In this document: positions 52,746 to 64,000 of the stretch, piece after piece
How positions within the stretch are numbered: position 1 is the stretch's first letter
How the letters are laid out: every line of letters starts with the position of its first letter
Assembly: GCA_037179335.1 (NCBI GenBank)
Contig: JAKZHN010000007.1
Coordinates: 1,178,001 to 1,242,000 of the forward strand
Source of the DNA: Cyclaneusma minus
Taxonomy: Eukaryota; Ascomycota; Leotiomycetes; Marthamycetales; Marthamycetaceae
Reading direction: 5' to 3'
DNA length: 64,000 nucleotides
The notes under the pieces: generated by a model
Database searches by the model: none
Told to the model about the DNA's origin: nothing
The model's input: only the letters and a program-made list of their open reading frames with translations
Translations under genes and position numbers: made by a program

Positions 52746-53163
52746 ATTGGGAAGTGGTTGGATTGAGGAAAGCCTTTGTACATAAAAGAGACGTAAATAC
52801 CCTGTTGGACGTTGCGAATATGGGGCTTCTGGAGTTTAAGTTAGTAAATAACCTGGATACTTTCCTTAGCTACGAAAAGACTCGGGTCGGCATCGTGATA
52901 TTGTGACAGAAGTTTAACAACCTCTCTTCGTTCCCCTACATGGGAGCCGAGGGGCAAGGCAGTTGAAGTGCTTGTAGAGGCAAAAGATGTGATAGGAACA
53001 ACACCTTCCATTGTAGTGACTTGACACCTGGGTGAAGACTTCCCATTCTGTAGATCAAAGACTTTTGCGGAAATTCAACCATGCCTCACATCTGATTGTT
53101 CTGCCCATGTGTATCCCGTATTCCCCGTTGCCAGTCCGAACGCCCGCCCAGCCCAAGGTTTAT
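52746..53163. other. Convergent intergenic region
   Basis: It lies between the 3' ends of AFG1 (+) and the 2OG oxygenase (-). Nothing beyond the 3' UTRs is seen. Confidence 0.4.
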
Positions 53164-54634
53164 TTAGTCCGAACGCCCAGCCTCAACATCATACTCGACG
53201 TCAGTCCTTATGATGTATTTTGCTCCTTTCCTGACTCCAGTGCCTTCATGAAGCAAAGCACCTTTAGTCTGGCCGTGAGGGAACAGAGCAATAGATCCCA
53301 TCATCGGTCTCACGGGATACGCATTCATCTTTCCCTCCATGACGCTGGGCAAAAAGAACGTAGTCTCGCCGCCTTCGAACTCATCATTGAGATAAACAAG
53401 GAAAGTGAACAAACTGGACTGTTTGGCATCGGGGGGCGATGCATCATACATGTATTTTCCAGTGATAGGAGAGATGCCCGAGGGGGGCCATGCTCCGTCG
53501 AAGTGACATCGATATTCAGCTCCCGGAACGTATTGATAGACCCTAAATCGCCTGTTGATACTGCGGGCTTTCCTGCCATCGACTTGCGATGGAATAAATG
53601 GACGAACACGGTTCCATAGCGCGTCGTGGAACGACTCATCTACCACCCAGTAGACGTTATGGGCCAAAATGCTTGATTCGGACCCGTCTTCTTTGATAGG
53701 AGCATCAGGGAGAAAGCCGACGGACTCGGTGGCCGCTATGATGGCTTTGCATTCCTCAGCTGAAAATACGTCTTTCATGATGGACAGGTTCGGGACGACA
53801 GGATGTTTGTGCTGGGTAATCTGAGGCGGCGTGGGTGATAAGGGAACAGCATTGTCGCTGCTGAGATAGAGCACAGCAGCGTGGCGGTTCGGAGGTTTTC
53901 GTTCGGGGCCCGGTATGATCTCGATCGGCTTGAACTTATCCTTGGTTCCTGCTGGGCAGAACTGAGATATTGACTCATCCAGCACAGAGTTTCTCATCGG
54001 AAATGGGGTGGTTGTTTTGTCTCTGATATCCCATATTTCCTGGACTGTGATGGGGTCTGCCAGAGCTGAAGGTGAATCCCCAATCCGGCCCTGGATATCC
54101 ACAGGCCCAGTAATTCTCAGGATGGCATCCAAGATCCTTAGCAATTCCGGTCGACTAGGCTTGTTGATGTTGCCAACTTGTGAGAGTCCACTCGTAACAT
54201 CCAGATCTCGCACCCATCGACACAAAGCGCCTAGCTTAGGCGGCTCGTTCCTGATCCTCATCTCGGCCAGCAGAACGAGGGCGTCGGTGTATTTACCATC
54301 GGTCAAGGCGCCAGAAAGCCTCGCGGTAAGATTGGATTCAGCTTTTTCATGTTAGCGGTGGCGATTTCGGACTGACCAGCACAAACTAACCATTTGTATT
54401 GAGTCCCGTTGTGCAAGCCTGCCTAAAGTCATAGACAGCAGTGCGCAGCTCTCTGCAACCTTTCGACTTGATCGCATTGGGATGCTGGGACAATGCTCGA
54501 AGAGTGTCGACGGTGACTTCAATCTCTTCCCCCGACACCACAGCTCCCAGATGGCCCGTCTCGGCCGGGACAGTCTGAGCGGCATGTGGCGAAGCTTCCC
54601 GCTTCCGTTTTGCCGATTTCTTTGATCGCGACAT
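53164..54634 (-). CDS. 2-oxoglutarate/Fe(II) dioxygenase, prolyl-4-hydroxylase-like
   Basis: Exons are 54391..54634 and 53164..54341, with a 49-nt intron (GTTAGT donor, GCTAAC branch, AAAAAG) joining AAT-GCT; the product is 473 aa. The C-terminal 200 residues carry the P4H-type double-stranded beta helix: HxD in YRCHFDGAWPP, distal His in LLHEGTG and the 2OG-binding basic residue in KGAKYIIRTDV. The N-terminus is basic (MSRSKKSAKRKREAS), nuclear-type, followed by a helical region. No signal peptide is seen, so it is likely intracellular. The substrate is unknown. The PFNAxxY-like collagen P4H neighbours are absent. Confidence 0.88.
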
Positions 54635-54886
54635 TATGTTGGTGCTGAATTGAGTGGAGGTGGAGTGAGGTTGTTTTTTGCGGGGTGGCGATCAATCAAT
54701 TTCTTATCGGCGTATCGCAAAATCCAGGTCCGCTACATGTATCTAAAAGTGAACCAGGGGCTGAGCCCGTTGGTCTGAATCACAAACAGGTATATGCTTC
54801 TGAGTTTGGATAGGACAAGAATTTGCACACAAGTCGTGTAGTCTATTGCTATCTTACACGCAATGCAGTCTAACACCATCTAAGTT

Positions 54887-57800
54887 TCATGCATTCCTCC
54901 TACCCGTGAGCCTCGCCGTCAGCGCCTCCAAGTCCCTCGCCGCCTTCTCCTGTGCGGCCTTGGCCTTCTCCTCTGCTGCCTTGGCTGCCACCGCCTTCTC
55001 TTCCGCGAGCCTTTTGGCTTCGCGAGCATTCTGGTCCGGTCGTCGGATAGCAATGTCCTTCGGCTTGTAGTCGCTGAACGCAAACTTCAACACCTTTTCG
55101 ATGACAAAGCAGGCCACAAAGTCAAAGATCATGATCGATGTCAATGTCATCTTGAACTCTCCGCTGAAAGGGACAAGCCTCAGCTTTTCGTTGATCTCAG
55201 GGATGAATTCCGTAGAGCATGAGAAGGCAATTGCTGAGACACCAACGATGCCCCAGTACATGGCTCGGTTTTCGGAAAGAGCTTCACGGAACGGTCGGCC
55301 TTGGTAATTGATGGCAAAGGTCGAAATCTGCTGGATCAACTGCAGTAAGTAGACTGCACTGTTGAGAAGAGATGGCTCAAACTCTCCCTCGAGATCAATT
55401 TCGGGGTCACGCCTGGGTTGCATTAGAATTGACTCGCTTGAGACAGACAGATGGGCTTGGAATACTTACGGAGCAAGTCTGTCACAGAATCTGGCAATGT
55501 AGATCAGCGTGACAATGTGAATGGCAAATTGACCGAGGATAGATCCGATGATGTAGAAGTTGAATATGTTTGGCTGCGGGCGCTCTTTCGAAAGGCCCTC
55601 GACAGACTGAAGTTCATTAGCATACTCCAGATAGTTCAGCAATGTGATTGGTGACCTACCTTGGCTCTTGAGATAGACAGGAAACAGACACTCATAAGCA
55701 TGCCACTGATTGTTACCTGACCATCGCCAAACTTGATGCCTTCCAAGTACAGCACACTAAGACTGTAGGCACTGATCAGACAGTTCAGAGCCAGGATCTT
55801 GTACATTTGGATGGTAGCAACAAGTGTGCACCGACCCTGGCGGATGATATTGGGAATGGCGATGACGTTGCTTAACTTGCTGGTGAAAGGTGCAGCGACT
55901 GATGCATCGCCCAACTTGATAGTTGGGGGCTCATCATCCATCTCCGACTCCATCATTGACTGCTGCATTCTTTCTGCAAAGCCTTGGGCCTTCTTCACCG
56001 CTTCTGTCTGTCTCGGGTTCTGGCTGTTGATGATAGCTTGGGCTCCTGGAGATGTGATTGTCTCCATTGGTGCTTCTGCTTCCGTGTTATTGGCGACCCC
56101 GTTGAGCACAGCCCTGTTGCCCTTCTTCTCGGCTTCGCGTTGCATAGCTTTCTCATAGTGAGGATTTGTTGGTCCTGGGGGGTAAAGGTGAGCAATCAAT
56201 GGCGGCACGGGCGGATGTGGCTGATTGAAGCGCTTCATCAAGTCACATTGCTTCTGGTACATTTCCTTCATTTTGGTGTTCCTGGAATGTTCGGCGATAC
56301 GGTTGAGGTCGTCCTGAGACCCATTGAGTAGAGCAACACCAACATGGGCCTGCTTCAGAGCACCGACATCGTTGGTGCCATCACCAGCCATCAAAGTGTG
56401 GTAACCGAGGTCCTTGAGTCCCATGAGAATCTCCTCCTTTTGCTTCGGTGACACTCGAGCGTAAACCCATGCGTATCTGTACAAAGAGCGGACTGCGGGC
56501 TGGCCCTTGAGCTTGTTCAATGCGTATCCGGTAACACAAAGATCGTTCTCCTCGATAATCTTCGAGGCGATAGGCTGGGATGGGTCAACAGGAATACTAA
56601 TCTTGTCGTCGACGCTGCGCCAAACGAGCTTTTCGCCAGAGTCATCATGTTCGGGAGCATCCAAGATCAAGACCTCGCGATCAACAATCTCGACTTCATG
56701 TGCAACGCTCACTGCAGTCAACGGATTGTCTCCAGTAATCATGACCACACGATGGCTACTCTCATTCAGCATCCGTACAGACTTCTTGGCATCATCCTTG
56801 AGTGGGCAGGTAAGGACAAGGAAACCGGCAAAATGCAGGTCTGCCTCGACTTCTTCGCGCTTGAGGTCATTGATTTTGCCAGAACCAAGTTCTGCTTCAG
56901 TGTTGAGATACTTGTAGGCCAATGCAAGGACGCGAGATCCCTTTCTGGTGAAGTATTTGAACGTTTCCTCGTAGTTGAGAGGAGTCGTCACCAACATCTT
57001 TTGGATAGTCTCGGGTGCTCCTTTGACCCCAACAAACGTTCCCTTGACTGGTTTCGAGGTAGATGGGTTAATTCTGGTCACCGTCGCCACGGAACTCTGG
57101 CGTTTCAAAGCGGACGAAAATTGGAAGCGGCGCTTAATCTGAACAGAGCTAGCTGATACCTTAGCCGATGCCAGTTTGCGGCTTGTCAAGATATCGTTCT
57201 TGCCCAAAGTCCAGCCAAGAGAAGTCAGAGTAGCCTTTTCCATTGGATCTCCAACAATGTCGCCTTCATCCAATTTGACCAGAGCGTGTGCGGTGGCTAG
57301 CACAAGAGTGGTATCCAAGCCAACCTGTAAGACAGGGGTGATGTGACTTTGCGCACCATCCTTCTCAGTAGGCTTCTGCTCGCCGAGACCAAGCCCAGCA
57401 ATTCCTTCAACGACTAGATCCTCTCCGGTCAAGGTTCCAGTTTTGTCAAAGCAAGCAACATCCACTCTTCCGGCGAAGGGAATTCGGAAAGGCTCGGTGC
57501 AGTAGATTGCATAACGACTCAAAGCGGCCAAGCTGGTGTTCACAGCGAGACTCAATTCCATTGGGAGCTCTGGAGGAACCACACTGGTCACGATCAAGAC
57601 ACAGTCAAGCATAAGCTTGGATCGCTTTCGGTCTTTCTTAACACCCTCGTCCCAGACATACCAAGACGCAGCAATTGCGAAGATCAAGAGGAATAGGATA
57701 AACAGCAAGGCTTCGGCGTTGTTGGCAGATACACGCTCAGTGGAGTAGATCATGGTACGGACCAGGCTTCCCTGGGATGTTTCAAATCCAGTTTTGACGA

Positions 57801-58983
57801 CGATAGCCATGGCACCATTATCAGGGGCTGCAGGGACTCCAGATATGATCTTCGGCCGCTCTTCCTCGGTGTTGCCGTGAGTGATCTGCAGAACTTTCGT
57901 GCCGCCGTAGAGAAATGAATTCTTGTCCAGCCCCTCAGGATCGATACGAGCGTCACCAGGTCGGAGCTGAACCGATTCCTTGAGCAAGGGTGTACTTTCA
58001 CCGGACAGCATAGCTTCGTTCACAATAGCGCTGCCTTCGACCAATAACAGATCGCAAGCAACACCGCTGTCTTCCTTGGTTCGGCCCACGGACACGAGGT
58101 CTCCCGGCAAGAGCTTGTCGCTCAATATCTCCATCCACTTGTTCTGTCGGTAGACCCAGATATCATATGGTTGGATGCTCATACCACGGAACTCGTTCAG
58201 GGTTCTCTGTCGCTGCCAAACGACGGTGCTTTCGAAAGCGCCCAGCATGAAAAGCGTGAAGAGCGAATAGTACCAATAATCGTCCAGCATCCACAAGCCA
58301 ACACAAAAGACCTGGAAGACGAAGAAGGGTGCAACTGCATGTTCCTTGAACAATTCGGTGAATGTCGGAACAGGTATGTCAAAGGTATTGTCGCCATAGT
58401 GCTGTTGAAGTCTTGAAATTTCCGCCGCACTCTCGAGGCCCTTCGACTTTTGGAAGTCTCTAATAAGCGGCTTGGGCTCAGCATCGAGAGTGTAGATCAG
58501 GGGCTTGAAGGAATTCGTTTCGGGGTTGTAGAGGAATCGGCGCTTTTGGAAGAGGAAAGAAGTGTTTTGCTTGCCACCGATCTGAAATGGTCAGATTTGC
58601 GGGCAGACGTGCGGAGTCTAACTTACATTGTCTCTCACCAACTTGCAGATCTCGGGCGAACCAGCATTCTCAACAGGCAGGACTTTGATGAGGTTGGCTT
58701 GCGCAACGCTCTTGGCTTTGACAGTGGTAAAAAGAGCCTTGAGGTTGACGCTCCAGTTGGTGCAGAGCCAGACCAAACTTTGGACAGTGATGATGGTTCC
58801 ACACCACACAAAAGTCCACTCGGAAGACTGGATATGCTTTTCGTACAGATCAAGGGTCAGGTAGTATCGTAGAAAGACGGGCCATATGATGGCAAAGGGC
58901 CAAACATAGGTGTGTAGAGACAAAGGCAGCGGATTGTGCAGCGTGGCAGCCGCAATCGACGGGTTGTCGACAAGAGGCGCCAT
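54887..58983 (-). CDS. SPF1: P5A-type ATPase, ER (Spf1)
   Basis: Four exons: 58627..58983, 55660..58581, 55470..55606 and 54887..55412; the product is 1313 aa, the expected size. Introns are 45, 53 and 57 nt with GTAAGT, GTAGGT and GTAAGT donors, and junctions preserve frame (AAT-ATC, AAG-TCT, CC-G). The phosphorylation motif DKTGTLT follows the P5A-type PPELPMELSLAVN motif, and the hinge GDGTNDVGALKQAH is present. There are N-terminal membrane helices (MAPLVDNPSIAAATLH...), the A and N/P domains, and a C-terminal helix bundle ending in an Ala/Glu-rich coiled coil. Spf1 is the ER membrane helix dislocase/transporter affecting sterol and protein insertion. It is divergent from the phospholipase D gene. 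Confidence 0.95.
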
Positions 58984-59822
58984 TGCGCGGACGGGGAGGA
59001 ACGAGATGTATCGCGGAAGTTTATTGCGGCATCGGGCGAATCCTGAGATGGTTCGAAGAAGCAGAAAGGTCGTGGGATCGACGTGGCTTCAAGATCTTTG
59101 ATATCGGCATCCTTTGCGCCTGGCTGACTGAAGGCCGTGCTTCTGAAGCGTGCACGGGCCGGCAGCTCTGCGTGCCCAAAATTTGAGGCTGTCAGGCCAT
59201 GCCGGCAGCCGACGTCGGGTATTCATTCAAGCATATAGTATAGTCCTATTCAAGGAAACTAGGAAAGGCAGGTTTCCACATATGTCGACATGCTTTCGCC
59301 ATGTCTGGTTTTCAGCTCGGCGTATGAGGTCATTGCAAGGCTGCCAAGAGGCGCGCCGCTTCACATTTGGAAACCCGGGAAGCTTCAAAGCAACATGCAA
59401 GTTCGAGAGAAAGTGAGGAATAGCGGCCGAGTCCGACAGGTGATACTCCGAGATCTGGGCAGACGTGTAGCAGCACTACCTTGCGGCACCTTGCCTACTA
59501 CTACTATTATTTGCTTATTGACCCGCTCCTTCCGCCTCCTCGCAATCCTTTGTCGTTTCGTCCTACTCCTGGCTCTTAGATACCCAATTCCCAAGTTCGC
59601 TGTCTCGACTTTCGTGCATATCCACCCTGCATGCAGCATAATTGCCTTCGTCTCCCCTGCAGCCTTATTTCTCGAGCATACCCCTCCTTGAACCCTCTGG
59701 ATGATCTTAAACCACGGCCTGCCGCTTTCATTCCATAGACTCAGCCCCACGTCTCTGCCAGCACACGTTCTTTGCTTCACCATTCGCTGCTATTCGACAA
59801 CGGACCTGCCTCGCACTCCGCC
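58984..59822. other. Divergent promoter region, SPF1 and phospholipase D
   Basis: About 840 bases between the two start codons. Nothing beyond the expected promoters was recognised. Confidence 0.4.
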
Positions 59823-62796
59823 ATGTCCGCTGGCGACTCCAAAGACGATGGCTCGCATTCCCACCTGAAGGACAAGATCAAGCATCCCTTTCCGGAGCTG
59901 CGCGAAAAGCTCAAACATACTAGTCTGTATGGCTTGAAGGAGTCCTTGACCCATACAAAGTACGCTTCCCTGCCATTTACCGCTACGAAACCGAGCGACG
60001 TGCAATCGGGCCTGAGAATGCTGACACGAAGCTAGGAACAAGTTGGGAAAGCTGGAGAACTTGGTATGTGTAGATCACTCTCTTCATCTACGCTTTGCTA
60101 ATTGACAAAAGATCAACCCAAATCACCGTCATGACGAGAAGCACGAAAAGGAAACCGACGAGAGAAGGACAAAGATTGCCCAGTCCCACCGTTTTGAATC
60201 GTTTGCGCCCGAGCGCGATGGTAACAACATCAAGTGGTATGTTGATGGTAGGGACTATTACTGGGTGAGTGGATTTTCACCCTCGTTTGACTATCCCACT
60301 AATTGTATAGGCCGTTTCTATGGCACTTGACCGTGCCAAGGAGACAATATACATCGCGGATTGGTGGCTATCTCCAGAGCTATTTCTGAGGCGGCCGCCA
60401 TACTACAACCAGGAATGGCGACTTGACCAGATCCTGAAGAGGAAAGCCGAAGCTGGTGTCAAGATCTACGTTATTGTTTACAGGCAAGTCCATGACACTC
60501 CGTGAAAATCCGAGAGTACTCAAGGACGATCCTTCTGAACACTCGGGTGTCGACAAAAGACTGACTATAAGAATAGAGAAGTGGAGGCAGCTATAACTTG
60601 CAACTCTGCTCACACGAAGCATGCCCTACATGCTCTGTGCCCGGAGGGCTCTCCTGGACATGGGAACATCGTGGTAATGCGCCACCCTGACCACAACGTT
60701 CTCGAGAACGCTGCAGATATGACATTCTACTGGGCACATCATGAGAAGTTCATCGTCATCGACTACAGCCTAGCCTTCATCGGCGGTCTTGATCTCTGTT
60801 TTGGGAGATGGGATGATCACCAGCATCAACTTGCCGACGTACATCCTACCGGTGTCGCAAATGAGATCTGGCCTGGTCAAGATTTTAACAACAACAGAAT
60901 CATGGACTTTCAGAATGTGCAAGATTGGAAATCAAACGAGCTTAGCAAAGCCGAGTACGGTCGGATGCCATGGCACGATGTGGCTATGGGCGTCATTGGA
61001 CCTTGTGTCTACGACATCGCCGAGCATTTTGTGCTCAGATGGAATTTTGTGAAGCGTGACAAGTACAAGCGCGATCGCCGCTATGACTGGCTGACGATGG
61101 AGGGCCGAGAAGGAGATCTCGAGACTCTTGTTGGAGTGCAAAGACCCAAGTTCCCTGTGGGCGAGTATATCCATCATCCCCTCAGCCCCCTCGAATCGAA
61201 ACCGCTGGAAAACCAGGGCACCGTTCATGCTCAAATTGTACGGAGCAGCGCGGACTGGAGCAGTGGTATTTTGACGGAGACTAGTATTCAAAACGCCTAC
61301 AGCGAGGTGATCAGGAACGCTAAGCACTACGTTTACATCGAGAACCAATTCTTCATTACAGCTACTGGCAAAGAACAATCCCCAATCCACAATACCATCG
61401 GAAGAGCAATTGTCGATGCGGTTGTCCAGGCCGCTAAAGAGGGCCGCAAATTCAGAGTCATCTGTGTGATTCCCAGCATTCCCGGGTTTGCAGGTGACCT
61501 GCGAGACGATGCTGCACTTGGAACAAGAGCAATATTATCGTATCAATACCAGTCTATCTGCCGTGGTGAGCACTCCATCTTCGAACAAATCAAGAAAGAA
61601 GGTGTCGATCCCACGCAGCACATATTCTTCTTCAATCTGCGATCATACGACCGCCTCAACGTGACACCTTCGATGAAAAAGCAGGAAGAAGAATCGGGAG
61701 TCAAGTACCAGGATGTGCAGCGCGCAGAGGCTCATGAAATCATGGGTGAAAGCGTTGAGCAGGCCAGAGATGATGAGGACGCAAAAGGCGGACGCCATTT
61801 CTTTAGCCAAACAAAGGAGAAGGGGAAGGATAAGCTTCATCGCAGCGATTCTGGTGACGAGAAGCAAGAAAAGGAAACAGACGCGAAGCGCCGCTTTGAA
61901 GAACACCGCGGCGCAGACGATCCGATGAGTACAGACAGCGTCGCCAAAGACGCAATGCTCAACCAGAAATCCGTCGCCGACGAGCCATGGGAGGGGAAAC
62001 CGGAGGATGAAGTCCCTCTTTGGATCCAAGAGGAGTTGTACATCCATGGCAAAGTGTTGATCGTTGACGACAAGACCGTAATCTGCGGAAGCTCGAATCT
62101 GAATGACCGCTCACAGGTGGGTGTCCATGACAGCGAGCTTTCTATCGTCATGACAGACACGCGTACAATCAACACTACGATGGATGGAAAGCCGTACGAG
62201 GCAGGCTACCATGCAGCAACACTCCGACGTTACCTCTGGAGGGAGCATCTTGGCCTATTGGAGCCACAGAAGCGTGATGCCGAAGGTGATCCCAATGCGC
62301 AACCACCGAACGATTCACCAAATGACGTGCATGAAAACAAGGAGTATGAGTTTGTGGCTGATCCGTTGAATGATGAGGTATGGGACATGTGGACGAGCAG
62401 AGCGACTGTCAATACCCAGGTCTTTAGACAGTTGTTCCACGCTGACCCTGATGACCATGGTAAGCTCTTATCCTTTTTCCATGTTTCGTCACTTGCCGGC
62501 ACAACTCAACCGCTTCGCGTCCATTATTCGTGCTCGGCATTCTTGTGTTTGAAAAGCCAGATCGCTAATTTAGTTTCTCAGTCAAAACATTCGACGACTA
62601 TAACAAGTTCCTTCCTGTTAAGGGCACCAAGCCGGGACACATTTACGACCAGATGATGCCACCCGATGAGATCCGAGCCAAACTGGCGAAGATCAAGGGG
62701 CACTTGGTATGGATGCCGCTAGATTTCCTAAAGGATGCCAATATGGCGGAGAAGGGAATTCAGGTCAATGCTTGGACCGAGAGTATTTACACGTAA
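59823..62796 (+). CDS. Phospholipase D (two HKD motifs, no PX/PH seen)
   Basis: Six exons: 59823..59959, 60036..60063, 60112..60264, 60311..60483, 60577..62459 and 62582..62796; the product is 862 aa. Exon 2 is only 28 nt. Intron 4 (60484..60576) has a GC donor (AG/GCAAGT) and ends AATAG, joining AGA-GAA (YREVEAA). The two catalytic HKD motifs are HEKFIVIDYS and HGKVLIVDDKTV, each followed by GG or GSSNLNDRS. The N-terminus (MSAGDSKDDGSHSHLKD) lacks the PX and PH domains of Spo14-type PLD. An acidic/basic low-complexity insert (residues ~515-600) separates the two HKD halves. It would hydrolyse phosphatidylcholine to phosphatidate; its localisation is not evident from the sequence. Confidence 0.92.
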
Positions 62797-63932
62797 ATGT
62801 TTTATGAGCCTCGGTGATGCATGAGATGATTGGACTTGGTCAAGGTGTTGGTGAAGAGTATGGACGGGCAGAGGGGCGGAGCTGGCTAGCGTTCCCCCTT
62901 TGGTTTGGGCGGCTGGCTAATAAAGTGGGTATACATGATATTTTCCAAACGACGGGTTTCGAGCGTGCTGCGCGCGTCCAAATTCCGAGGTTGCTTCTTG
63001 TCTATGGGATTTTATTACAAGATGCAGTGCAACCTTATGCTTACAGGAAGTCTGCGTTCTGGAATATGGACAAACTGCGAACGTACTGCGAGACTGCCCA
63101 AACAAATGGCGGTAAATTGGCACGAGGTCTTAGAGCCGCAGGGTTTTCGAGCGTATGATGATGTATATCACTTGGTTTGGCCTTTAAAGAATGGCAAGGG
63201 GTGGTCTGATGACCAGGAGGGGCGCCCGATTTTTGGTAGGCAGATATAGATTGGCAGTTAGGAGACTCATTGTTCCACCAGCACATGAAATACATGTAAA
63301 TTCCATCCATGTTAGTCATGCATGATATATGATAGGCCTGACAAATGACAAATTGACAACATAATTGACGTTCAGCGTCAGACGGGTAAATCGCCCCACA
63401 TTTACCCCGCATCCGAGTAGCGCGGTGCCGCACAGACCTGAACCCCACACAGAATCCGGGGGAGACCCACGACTAAATCGGGAAAGTCAGCACACGGCAA
63501 ATCGACCCACAATAATGCAGAAAGCATACGATTTGCATGTCGACAGAGGTGAGTGTATATGAGACATCAGTATACCTGTGGATGGACTCCTACTGGGCGC
63601 GAAAGCTGATGATCTGTGAATGTGGCAGTGGCCTGATTTAGAGATATGCAGCACCGTGGCGTGGGGTGGACTTCTATGTACAGAGGATACTAACTTGAAT
63701 CCTTCTGCGGCCAAGTTTATATTGGAATCATATTCCGAGAGACGAAGCTACCCAGAACTTGACTTTGGCCTCGAACCTGACCTTTGCAGTCACGACTCGG
63801 GTAGGAATCTCTGATGTACTCCCCCATACGCGGCATCCCGCGCACATCCAGGCTTCCAGCCCCTGAGTGGTGTGGAAACATGCCATGTCTGCCTGTTACA
63901 GTACTTCCCGGTACTTGGCAGGTGCTGGTGGT
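62797..63932. other. Intergenic, downstream of the phospholipase D gene
   Basis: It contains the 3' UTR of the phospholipase D gene and unassigned DNA. Short frames (for example 62905-63249) have no family resemblance. Nothing else is recognised. Confidence 0.4.

Positions 63933-64000
<68 letters not shown>
63933..64000 (+). repeat. Poly-G run to the window end
   Basis: At least 68 consecutive G bases reach the window edge. Such a run is not expected in fungal unique DNA and resembles a sequencing or assembly artefact (for example dark-cycle poly-G, or a filler). Confidence 0.9.

Noticed and set aside
62905..63249. Overlapping frames downstream of the phospholipase D gene
   Set aside because: No family resemblance, no splice or promoter evidence; likely 3' UTR and spacer.

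Overview
The window is nuclear DNA from a filamentous ascomycete (Pezizomycotina). The evidence is compact genes with 45-90 nt introns that carry GTAnGT donors and CTAAC/CTGAC branch points a few bases before AG, together with typical Pezizomycotina orthologues. Class is not decided by the sequence; Leotiomycetes-like gene content is a guess. Most genes are single-copy housekeeping genes on both strands. There is no biosynthetic cluster, no bacterial-type operon and no CRISPR array.

Left part (1-12 kb): IMPACT-family protein (5' cut by the window edge), mitochondrial glycine-cleavage T protein, a gene-empty 2 kb stretch that I read as a minus-strand spliced snoRNA host gene with at least four C/D snoRNAs, a CK2-beta-2-annotated family protein, dipeptidyl peptidase III, and ribosomal protein uL6 (Rpl9). 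From 12 to 14.9 kb lies a repeat-rich intergenic region with an intron-containing tRNA-Pro(UGG), decayed tRNA-Pro copies and a 19-bp-period array.

Middle (14.9-43.9 kb): alpha/beta hydrolase with a long disordered N-terminus, a fatty-acid-hydroxylase-like pseudogene, V-ATPase subunit H, HIR1, an MDR oxidoreductase with a 7-nt microexon, a U1-type zinc-finger protein, a stomatin-like protein, an unknown RS-rich coiled-coil protein, RVB2, a Lin1/CD2BP2-like GYF protein, UFD1 (intron directly after ATG) and a phosphopantetheinyl transferase with a very long C-terminal extension.

Right part (45.8-64 kb): DUF1774-type membrane protein, secreted M28 aminopeptidase, R3H protein, AFG1 ATPase, 2OG-Fe(II) oxygenase, P5A ATPase SPF1, a short two-HKD phospholipase D, and a terminal poly-G run that looks artefactual.

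The most interesting signals are the snoRNA host gene (4.5-5.85 kb; each of four candidates carries 11-14 nt antisense to conserved rRNA), a dispersed 19-bp-period repeat family at five loci (one inside an intron), the 7-nt microexon, two GC-AG introns, and the cluster of decayed tRNA-Pro copies. Exon coordinates were worked out by hand from reading frame, splice consensus and family conservation. rRNA matches are from memory of yeast rRNA and need an alignment.
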